A stretch of 55,896 nucleotides of DNA, from positions 1-55,896 of the forward strand of contig NZ_SMZR01000011.1 in NCBI RefSeq assembly GCF_004358665.1. Reading direction: 5' to 3'. How positions within the stretch are numbered: position 1 is the stretch's first letter; each line of letters starts with the position of its first letter. The stretch comes from Jeotgalibacillus sp. S-D1 (GTDB lineage Bacteria; Bacillota; Bacilli; Bacillales; Jeotgalibacillaceae). Made by a program: the position numbers and the translations under genes. Under the pieces are notes generated by a model. The model searched no databases. It worked only from the letters and a program-made list of their open reading frames with translations, and had not been told where the DNA came from. This document shows, in pieces, positions 49,584-55,896 of the stretch.

Positions 49584-49949
49584 TTATTTTTTATTTAAAA
49601 ATGACAGACAGAATAAGCAATCTTCGTCTTTGCGAGGGCTTCCAAAATGAATATTACAAATATGGAAGCCTTCCTGATACAGTCTGGCCAGATTGTCGTA
49701 TCCTTCTCCAATATCCGAGACCTGTTCCACAAGATCTTTTTTATTCCCGCCGTTTTTAGAACTGCGTTTGCTTCTGGAGCTTTCCAGTTGCTCCAAACGC
49801 CGTCGCAAATGATCGTTTTCAATCTGCAGGGAATGGTTTTCTTCCATCATCTCAGCAAGATGCTGCTTTAACTCACCCAGCTGCTGATATAAATGACCTA
49901 TTTGCTGCTCCATATTGGTGACAGAATCAAAGAACTCCTTCTTATCCAC
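49584..49949 (-). CDS. yabA: replication initiation control protein YabA
   Basis: Links DnaA and DnaN to restrain initiation. 121 residues from GTG at 49947-49949 ([18 protein letters not shown]). An N-terminal coiled coil (about 5-60) forms the tetramer; the C-terminal zinc-binding region holds [10 protein letters not shown] and CLFCLSFL (HxC and CxxC). GAGGTGG precedes this GTG; a GTG three codons further upstream (49956-49958) is less well spaced. Confidence 0.95.
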   Translation of the reverse strand: MDKKEFFDSVTNMEQQIGHLYQQLGELKQHLAEMMEENHSLQIENDHLRRRLEQLESSRSKRSSKNGGNKKDLVEQVSDIGEGYDNLARLYQEGFHICNIHFGSPRKDEDCLFCLSFLNKK

Positions 49950-49962
49950 GAACTCCACCTCA

Positions 49963-50790
49963 TTACTCTGTGGCTTGAATTGATGCGATATCGTTATTCA
50001 TAATTTCTTCCAGCGTATATTCTAAGGTCCGGTCCTGCCCCTTCATCTCAATTTGGAGAACGCGTTCAAGCATGTTCAAGCCGATCACTTTCCCTTTGCC
50101 TTCAGGTGTTTGGACAAACTGCCCAAGATCAGGCATTTCCTCTTTTGCTGCTTCGTATTCATCATTTTCATACTTTAAGCAGCACATCAGGCGGCCGCAT
50201 AATCCGGAGATTTTAGCGGGGTTTAAGGAAAGATTCTGGTCTTTGGCCATTTTGATTGACACCGGTTCAAAATCTCCTAAAAAAGTTGAGCAGCACAGCA
50301 TGCGTCCGCATGGACCGATTCCGCCTAACATTTTGGCTTCATCCCGAACACCAATCTGTCTCAATTCAATACGGGTTCTGAATACAGAGGCTAAATCTTT
50401 TACAAGGTTTCGGAAGTCAACTCGTCCGTCAGCTGTAAAATAAAAAATTACTTTATTACGATCGAATGTATACTCCACATCGACAAGCTTCATATCTAAA
50501 TCATGCTCACTAATTTTGCTTGAGCAAACTTCGTAGGCATGTATTGCTTCTTCTTTATTTTCCTGTACAGATAAACGGTCTTTTTGATCAGCTACCCGTA
50601 CGACCTTCTTCAATGGCAGGACAACGTCATTTTCATCAACCTTTTTGACGTCTACAACAACTTTCCCGTATTCCACTCCACGCACAGTTTCAACTATGAC
50701 ATAATCGTCCTTCATTAGCTGAAGCTGGTTAGGATCGAAATAATATATTTTGCCCGCTTTTTTAAAGCGAACGCCAACTACATCATACAA
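49963..50790 (-). CDS. ricT: RicT (YaaT), PSP1-domain subunit of the Ric complex
   Basis: In B. subtilis the RicA-RicF-RicT complex binds Fe-S clusters and supports RNA maturation, and YaaT stimulates Spo0A phosphorylation. In 275 residues the PSP1 domain (about 60-145) is followed by the Cys-rich core [16 protein letters not shown] and [14 protein letters not shown]. Start is TTG with GGGGGG upstream, overlapping the holB stop by 8 bp. Cysteines fit Fe-S ligation. Confidence 0.95.
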   Translation of the reverse strand: MYDVVGVRFKKAGKIYYFDPNQLQLMKDDYVIVETVRGVEYGKVVVDVKKVDENDVVLPLKKVVRVADQKDRLSVQENKEEAIHAYEVCSSKISEHDLDMKLVDVEYTFDRNKVIFYFTADGRVDFRNLVKDLASVFRTRIELRQIGVRDEAKMLGGIGPCGRMLCCSTFLGDFEPVSIKMAKDQNLSLNPAKISGLCGRLMCCLKYENDEYEAAKEEMPDLGQFVQTPEGKGKVIGLNMLERVLQIEMKGQDRTLEYTLEEIMNNDIASIQATE

Positions 50791-51787
50791 GTGCAGATCC
50801 CCCCTGCAATTTAAGCATCAGCTGCTCCATTAGCAGCTGTGTGTTCATATTTTGGTGCAACTTTCTTTTGGCTTCTAAAATCGTGTTCAATTGTTCCGAC
50901 AACTGTGCTGTCGATGTGTGAAGCGCATCTTTTTGAAAGTCTTCAAGCTGATCAGGATAAGAAAGATGGTTGAGCTTGTCCGTCTGGATGTAAAGGAGAT
51001 CTTTATATATATGAAGAAACAAGTCTAATGATTGTTCTATTTGTTCTTTTTCTTTAAAATGCGTCAGAAAATCGCTTTGAAGACGCGTCATTGCTTCAAA
51101 GGGATGATCCTTTTGCACTTCATACAATTTTAACATGATTTTTCGCGCTTGTACAAACCACTCATCCGAACTTAATCGAATTGCTTCTTCCTGCTCGTTC
51201 GTAAGTTTGGATAAAAGAGCTGCCATCGTAGGATGGACCCCTTCTTTTATTAACCGTTCTTTGAAAAGAATAGGCGCGAGTGATTGAAATGCCACATGCT
51301 GACATCTTGATAAGATCGTTGGCAGCATTTGATGCATTTGTTCTGTAATCAAAATGGCGGTTGTCGAGGGATGCGGCTCCTCTAAAAATTTTAATAATGA
51401 GTTTGCAGCCTGAACCGTCATTTTATCAGCAAAATTAATAATATAAGCTTTTCTTTTGGATTCAACCCCTGATTTGCTGAACTCTTCCTGTAAAGATTTT
51501 ACCTGGTCTTTTTTTATTGACAGCCCATCCGGCTCCACCAGATGAACGTCGGGATGATTCCCATTCGCAATACGCTGACACTGGTCACATTCACCGCAGC
51601 GAATTCCTTCGACGGGCTTTCGGCAAAAAAGCCCTTGAGCCAAAAACAAAGCCATTTCTTTTTTACCTGTGCCGCGGGCCCCCTCAAATAAATAGGCATG
51701 CGCGACACGGTTTTTCACCATGCTGTTTACCAATGTTTGGGCAGCGAGCGGCTGCCATTGCTTTAACTCATCCCAGGTTGCAGGCAT
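50783..51787 (-). CDS. holB: DNA polymerase III delta' subunit
   Basis: Clamp-loader subunit of the replicative polymerase. In 334 residues: an AAA+ domain with P-loop GARGTGKKEM (about 36-45), a zinc module with cysteines in CRKPVEGIRCGECDQC (about 54-69), sensor 1 region LILITEQ-like near 145, and SRC at the end of motif (about 158). ATG has GAGGG upstream. It is followed by ricT and preceded by yaaR, as in B. subtilis. Confidence 0.94.
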   Translation of the reverse strand: MPATWDELKQWQPLAAQTLVNSMVKNRVAHAYLFEGARGTGKKEMALFLAQGLFCRKPVEGIRCGECDQCQRIANGNHPDVHLVEPDGLSIKKDQVKSLQEEFSKSGVESKRKAYIINFADKMTVQAANSLLKFLEEPHPSTTAILITEQMHQMLPTILSRCQHVAFQSLAPILFKERLIKEGVHPTMAALLSKLTNEQEEAIRLSSDEWFVQARKIMLKLYEVQKDHPFEAMTRLQSDFLTHFKEKEQIEQSLDLFLHIYKDLLYIQTDKLNHLSYPDQLEDFQKDALHTSTAQLSEQLNTILEAKRKLHQNMNTQLLMEQLMLKLQGGSALV

Positions 51788-51800
51788 TACAATCCCTCTT

Positions 51801-52241
51801 CTACATATATAAATTAATTAGCAAACCTTTAATTTCACCAATTTTTTTTAAAATTTGGATTGACTTATTTTCATTATCCATAAGTGCATTTGTTAATTCC
51901 ATCAGTTTTTGATCAATCGTTTCAACAGTTTGCAGCGTTTTTCCTTCTCCATACTGATTCCACGATTTAGACTGTTTTAAATTCATGCCATAGTCTGCCG
52001 ATTCTTTAATAAATCTTCTGACAAGAGATTTAAACTTAGTTAGATCTCTAAGATTACGTGAACGGTCTACCCGGCTGCCTGCTAGTGCGATCTCATCCAT
52101 CAGCCGGGCAAGCTGCTCACTTTGCAATTTTTGACCCTGACGGCTTACCAGATCACCGAACAGGTTCTGGTCATTTACTAATGGTTGCTGGCCCTTGGCC
52201 TGCAGATCAACGTTCATACGAAGATCATGGTTAATTTTCAT
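51801..52241 (-). CDS. yaaR: YaaR family protein (DUF327)
   Basis: Helical protein of unknown function conserved next to darA and holB. From the ATG at 52239-52241 it has 146 residues, with the family block DYGMNLKQSKSW and a C-terminal Asn/Glu/Lys-rich helix. An in-frame GTG three codons upstream is possible. No domain with known activity is visible. Confidence 0.9.
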   Translation of the reverse strand: MKINHDLRMNVDLQAKGQQPLVNDQNLFGDLVSRQGQKLQSEQLARLMDEIALAGSRVDRSRNLRDLTKFKSLVRRFIKESADYGMNLKQSKSWNQYGEGKTLQTVETIDQKLMELTNALMDNENKSIQILKKIGEIKGLLINLYM

Positions 52242-52261
52242 AACTGCCACTCACTCCGGCA

Positions 52262-52609
<348 letters not shown>

Positions 52610-52638
52610 TTACTAATTGGTTTCTTTTTCTTATTTCT

Positions 52639-52647
52639 ATTATAACA
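52639..52647 (-). promoter_or_regulatory. possible promoter for darA (extended -10)
   Basis: On the minus strand TGT-TATAAT (TATAAT at 52639-52644) is an extended -10 about 50 bp before darA. The -35 region is poor. It would add an internal start to the long operon. Confidence 0.45.
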
Positions 52648-52693
52648 AGAATGGTAAAGCTTTAGTAAATCATTCTAAATTACTTATAACAGC

Positions 52694-53329
52694 CTATGCG
52701 TCGTTTATAATTCCCGTGATCACAGCAAGAACTTGTTTTTCTACATCTTGTATTGACCTGCTTGCATCAATTACTTTTATTCGTTCAGGAAAACGTTGTA
52801 TTAACTGCTGGTACCCCTCATAAACCCTTTCATGAAAAGAGTTTCCCTCAAGATCAAGCCGGTTTACTTCCCGACCTTCATTTTGAGCGATTCGCATAAG
52901 ACCTGCTGCAGGATTAATATCGAAGAACAGGGTACAATCAGGCATCATGTCGCCAATAGCAAACTGGTTAATACTCCATACCTCATCAATCCCCAGACCT
53001 CTTGCGTATCCCTGATAGGCAAGTGAACTGTCGATAAACCGGTCACAAATAACCACCTTGTTATCTTCTAAAGCAGGGAGTACCTTTTCAATTAAATGCT
53101 GGCGGCGTGCTGCAGCATACAATAGTGCTTCGGTTCGGCTGTCCATTGTAGTATGGGACGGGTTTAAAATAATATGACGTATTTTTTCGGCAATATCAAT
53201 CCCACCGGGTTCGCGCGTAAGCAATACATCATACCCCAGCCTTAATAAATCCATTTCAATATTTTTGATTACAGTTGTTTTCCCGGCACCTTCAGGCCCT
53301 TCAACTGTAATGAACTTTCCTTTAATCAT
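52694..53329 (-). CDS. tmk: thymidylate kinase
   Basis: Phosphorylates dTMP to dTDP. In 211 residues: P-loop GPEGAGKTT (11-19), DR(F/Y) motif in [15 protein letters not shown] (about 92-106), and REPGG near 40-44. GGAGG precedes ATG. It overlaps the decarboxylase-like gene by 8 bp and is translated with it. Confidence 0.96.
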   Translation of the reverse strand: MIKGKFITVEGPEGAGKTTVIKNIEMDLLRLGYDVLLTREPGGIDIAEKIRHIILNPSHTTMDSRTEALLYAAARRQHLIEKVLPALEDNKVVICDRFIDSSLAYQGYARGLGIDEVWSINQFAIGDMMPDCTLFFDINPAAGLMRIAQNEGREVNRLDLEGNSFHERVYEGYQQLIQRFPERIKVIDASRSIQDVEKQVLAVITGIINDA

Positions 53330-54767
53330 TGCTTTCCTCCATAACTTGTACGACCTTTATTTCGCCAGAGTCGATTCGATTTTCTCCTTGGATCCGTATC
53401 CCTTTTCCTTTCCATGCAGCCAGCTGATTTATTTTATTCTCAGATAATCTTTCACCAGCAATGACAAATGGTATACCAGGGGGATAAGGCACAATGGATT
53501 CAGCAGCAATTCTACCAGCTGCTTTTTTGATATTTATCCAGTGCGATGGGGCATTTTCTGCTCTGTTGAGCTCAAGGTCAAGCTCTGTAATCGATTCTTG
53601 TTCCTGAAGAGTAATATAATCTGGGAATATATCTCCGGCAACAGGAGTCTGATCCGTAATTTGATCCATCGCCATGATCATCCGACTAAAAGAATCGTCA
53701 TAGGACACATTCTCTTGTAAAAGCGGGAGGATCATCAGTACTTGAAGCAAATCAGCCAATTCGATATAGATACTGTACCGCTCCAGTAATTTCTGCAGTT
53801 CATACCCAGTATACCCATTAACTCTCAGAACCAATTTTAACGGGTCCTCTGGCTCGATAACCGTTACTGTTGGGAGCTTTCTTAATTTATTTACAAAGCT
53901 GTTGCGTTTGCTTATAAAGCTGTTTATATCCTCTTGTGAAAAAGCAGCCAAATAAGCTCTTGCACTATCCAGTGAAGCCATAATTGGATACGACGGACTG
54001 CTTGATTGCAGCATGCTCAGAATGCTTTCTACTTTCCTTTGGTCAACCCTGTCTGAACCAATGTGCAAATAAGAGCCCATTGTCATAGCCGGCAGCGTTT
54101 TATGTGCTGATTGAACGACCATGTCAGCCCCCAGGCGAAGAGCAGATGGAGGAAAAGGACGACCAAGTGTTAAGTGTGCCCCGTGGGCTTCATCGACCAG
54201 CACGAGTATGCCTTTCTTATGGGCTGTTTCAATAAGTGCATCAATGGGATACGTATGACCATAGTATGTCGGATACGTGATCACCAAAGCTTTTACATTC
54301 GAGTATTGCTTAACAGCTTTTTCAAGTACATCAGAGGAAATTCCAGCAGGAGTATGTGTGGCCGGATGAATTTCCGGCTGTAAAAAAACAGGACGAACCC
54401 GGCTTAATGCGCAGGCATTTATAATTGATTTATGACTGTTGCTTGCTATTAAAACGATATCACCCGGATCACAAGTTCCAAGCAGCATAGTAATGTTCCC
54501 AACTGTCGTCCCATTTACCAAAAAATAGCTGGATCTTGATTGATAATGGCTTTTTAGCAGCTCCATCGATTCTTTTATCGGACCTTCAGGCGAATGAAGA
54601 TCGTCCAAAGAGGTCAGTTCCGTTGCATCATATCGGCCCAGATTCTGGAGAAGACCCGAACCATCAAGAGCTCCATGTTTATGGCCAGGTACATGAAAGG
54701 ACACGGGGTCACTTTCAGCAAATTTAGTTAAAGCCTCTACTAAAGGCATGCGTTTTTGATTCATCAT
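53322..54767 (-). CDS. Orn/Lys/Arg decarboxylase-family PLP enzyme (YaaO-like)
   Basis: Fold-type I PLP decarboxylase, close to B. subtilis SpeA and YaaO. In 481 residues: [10 protein letters not shown] near 25-34, [10 protein letters not shown]-type segment, the PLP aspartate in [10 protein letters not shown] (about 195-204) and the lysine in [10 protein letters not shown] (about 223-232). Substrate (arginine, lysine or ornithine) cannot be settled from sequence. It heads the operon to rsmI, with an extended -10 upstream. In B. subtilis xpaC and yaaN lie between csfB and yaaO; here they are absent. Confidence 0.9.
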   Translation of the reverse strand: MMNQKRMPLVEALTKFAESDPVSFHVPGHKHGALDGSGLLQNLGRYDATELTSLDDLHSPEGPIKESMELLKSHYQSRSSYFLVNGTTVGNITMLLGTCDPGDIVLIASNSHKSIINACALSRVRPVFLQPEIHPATHTPAGISSDVLEKAVKQYSNVKALVITYPTYYGHTYPIDALIETAHKKGILVLVDEAHGAHLTLGRPFPPSALRLGADMVVQSAHKTLPAMTMGSYLHIGSDRVDQRKVESILSMLQSSSPSYPIMASLDSARAYLAAFSQEDINSFISKRNSFVNKLRKLPTVTVIEPEDPLKLVLRVNGYTGYELQKLLERYSIYIELADLLQVLMILPLLQENVSYDDSFSRMIMAMDQITDQTPVAGDIFPDYITLQEQESITELDLELNRAENAPSHWINIKKAAGRIAAESIVPYPPGIPFVIAGERLSENKINQLAAWKGKGIRIQGENRIDSGEIKVVQVMEESND

Positions 54768-54793
54768 CAGTCACCTATCTTTACTTACACTTG

Positions 54794-54802
54794 ATTGTAC
54801 CA
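54794..54802 (-). promoter_or_regulatory. promoter of the yaaO-to-rsmI operon (extended -10)
   Basis: On the minus strand TGG-TACAAT (TACAAT at 54794-54799) forms an extended -10 about 27 bp before the decarboxylase-like gene. The -35 is weak. Confidence 0.5.
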
Positions 54803-54834
54803 TCTCGCCTGCTATTAAGAAATGTGCGCATGGC

Positions 54835-54872
54835 ATAAAAAATAACCAAGCACACAATCTACTTGGTTATTT
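54835..54872 (-). terminator. csfB terminator
   Basis: On the minus strand AAATAACCAAG (54862-54872) pairs with CTTGGTTATTT (54840-54850), followed by TTTAT. It separates csfB from the following operon. Confidence 0.88.
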
Positions 54873-54890
54873 CTCTTTTAACTTTGTATA

Positions 54891-55052
54891 TTAATCCGCA
54901 GAATCTCTTCTTAAAATATAAATCCAGCGATCATATGCCCGATCGTCTGTTTTCATTGTAATTAAGGACTGTTCACACCAGGAACAAATTAATTTGTTTT
55001 GTAATTGAATTCCTCTTTTATAACGCCTGCGGCAAGCTTTGCACACTCTCAT
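54891..55052 (-). CDS. csfB: anti-sigma-G factor CsfB (Gin)
   Basis: Small zinc-binding protein that holds sigma-G inactive early in forespore development. From the ATG at 55050-55052 it has 53 residues, with zinc-binding CKAC (about 4-7) and CSWC (about 24-27) pairs. GGAGG lies directly upstream at ideal spacing, so the 17 extra codons to 55103 are rejected. It is shorter than B. subtilis Gin (about 64), and sequence similarity away from the cysteines is low. Position next to an rrn operon matches. A sigma-F promoter is expected, but none was clear. Confidence 0.82.
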   Translation of the reverse strand: MRVCKACRRRYKRGIQLQNKLICSWCEQSLITMKTDDRAYDRWIYILRRDSAD

Positions 55053-55284
55053 TCCACTCCACTCCTCCACTTCTCGATGTGTTATATCATCAAGTATGGA
55101 CACGAAAATATGAATCTAATCCTATATATAATATTCGCGGACCATAATAATGTGCCTAGTATTTTATCTTCCTGACAAATCTTTAATGGCATAATTTTTA
55201 CATAGCTGAAAATACAGGGGTGTAAGCCTTTTAGGCTAGTGTATTTACTGAAGAGCAGTGAAAAATTGCACAAAAGAGGGGGCC

Positions 55285-55414
55285 GGTTCATTTCCGCTGC
55301 AGGCGGAGGCTTTCCGCGGGGCGTGCGGTGAGCCTCCTCGAGCTTTCAGCTCTGCGGGGTCTCACCTGTCACGCTGCATCCCGCAGGAGTCCCCGCCTTC
55401 CGCTCCAATGAACC
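55285..55414. repeat. GC-rich palindromic element with 8-bp terminal inverted repeats
   Basis: 130 bp bounded by GGTTCATT (55285-55292) and AATGAACC (55407-55414), an exact inverted pair. Internal pairing includes AGGCGG/CCGCC-type arms and GAGCCTCC with a matching arm. It is far richer in G+C than its surroundings. Its motif set (GGGGACTCCTGCGGG, GGAGCGGAA) resembles an intergenic repeat I recall as common in bacilli; this was not checked. Confidence 0.75.
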
Positions 55415-55518
55415 TATGTGTTCGAACTTTTAGTGGTTAATCGTTAATCCAAATGGAAATGAATCAGCCCAAGGTTGTTGGTTTAATAAAGAATAAAAGA
55501 ACTAGTACAGAAGAAAAG

Positions 55519-55541
55519 AAAAACATTCCCCACAAGGAACG
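55519..55541 (-). terminator. terminator of the 5S-like element
   Basis: On the minus strand CGTTCC pairs with GGAATG (one wobble), followed by TTTTTC. It is related in sequence to the 5S terminator at 55728-55762 (both read AAAGAACCGTTCC). Confidence 0.6.
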
Positions 55542-55553
55542 GTTCTTTACTGG

Positions 55554-55698
55554 CCAAGCGTACTCTCACAGAAGAATTTCCAATTACCATCGGCGCTGGG
55601 CTCTGGCTTCCGATCCGCTTCGAATCTCTGCGTCGGCTTCGCTCATTTGTTCCCTCCCGTCCTCGACCTTATCATTCTCGAAATCCTCACACGCTTGG
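55554..55698 (-). ncRNA. 5S-like chimeric element (145 nt)
   Basis: On the minus strand the 3' part (about 55560-55600) keeps CAGCGCCGATGGTA and CTGTGAGAGTA of 5S rRNA, but the 5' part has no 5S sequence. The ends form a perfect 8-bp helix (CCAAGCGT at 55691-55698 with ACGCTTGG at 55554-55561), like helix I of 5S. A terminator follows. It is not a simple decayed 5S gene, since the closing helix is intact with new sequence. Whether it is transcribed as read-through from the 5S gene is unknown. Confidence 0.65.
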
Positions 55699-55727
55699 AA
55701 CCAAAGGATTTTGTTTAAGTATTAATG

Positions 55728-55762
55728 CATAAAAAGAACCGCTCCACAGGGGAACGGTTCTT
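55728..55762 (-). terminator. terminator of the rRNA operon
   Basis: On the minus strand AAGAACCGTTCC (55751-55762) pairs with GGAGCGGTTCTT (55734-55745, one wobble), followed by TTTTTATG. Confidence 0.88.
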
Positions 55763-55771
55763 TTTTTTAGT

Positions 55772-55887
<116 letters not shown>

Positions 55888-55896
55888 CGCTATTAG

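Larger units (their letters stand above)
55053..55771. other. csfB-5S intergenic region
   Basis: Holds a GC-rich palindromic element (55285-55414), the terminator of the 5S-like element (55519-55541), the 5S-like element (55554-55698) and the 5S terminator (55728-55762). 55053-55284 shows no supported gene; a 69-codon frame at 55082-55291 was rejected. Confidence 0.7.

Noticed and set aside
55082-55291. 69-codon frame upstream of csfB
   Set aside because: No binding site, overlaps the csfB upstream region and an end of the GC-rich element; composition is unlike the real genes.
55554-55698. Ordinary second 5S rRNA gene
   Set aside because: The 5' half lacks all 5S sequence, so only the 3' half can be called 5S-like.

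Overview
The window looks like a chromosomal core segment of an endospore-forming member of the Bacillaceae. Gene order follows the Bacillus subtilis segment between two rRNA operons near the origin, read here in reverse. Almost every gene lies on the minus strand; only abrB and two tRNA genes lie on the plus strand. A genuine 5S rRNA gene sits at the right edge. The promoter and leader of a second rRNA operon sit at the left edge, so the segment is bracketed by rrn operons transcribed in the same direction. Base composition is moderate, and I see no prophage, insertion sequence or CRISPR array.

Right to left, in the direction of transcription: the 5S gene, a 5S-like chimeric element and a GC-rich palindromic element; csfB; a long overlapping operon (arginine/lysine decarboxylase-like gene, tmk, darA, yaaR, holB, ricT, yabA, trmN6, yazA, rsmI) convergent with abrB; metG (metS), tatD, the rpf/3D-type yabE, rnmV and rsmA (ksgA); the sporulation genes yabG, veg and sspF; ispE, purR, ridA, spoVG, glmU, prs, the L25/Ctc gene, pth, fin, mfd and spoVT; a MOP flippase, yabN, rqcP, yabP, yabQ, divIC and yabR; a small locus of two paralogous TM/coiled-coil proteins around a DinB-like gene; tRNA-Glu and tRNA-Met; spoIIE; tilS, hpt and ftsH; coaX, hslO and a PrsA-like foldase; cysK; the folate operon pabB-pabA-pabC-folP-folB-folK; and lysS. 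Housekeeping functions (translation, rRNA and tRNA modification, DNA repair, nucleotide and folate synthesis) are interleaved with sporulation control. Readable promoters suggest sigma-A, sigma-B, sigma-H, sigma-F/G, sigma-G, sigma-K and Spo0A inputs.

The least ordinary content is between genes. A family of about 120-bp structured repeats occurs in three clusters (29681-30415, 37757-37908, 46197-46766): 11 full copies and two truncated ones, all in the same orientation. Stem positions change in compensating pairs between copies, and a constant 3' tail could form a pseudoknot. Next to the 5S gene is an element with the 3' half of 5S, an unrelated 5' half, its own 8-bp closing helix and its own terminator. 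abrB carries two extra perfect Spo0A boxes and a possible second promoter far upstream. spoIIE has a Spo0A-type promoter with a 22-bp spacer.

Start codons were re-chosen from ribosome binding sites and remembered family lengths where the longest frame was clearly over-extended. All homology statements rest on recognition from memory; no search was run.
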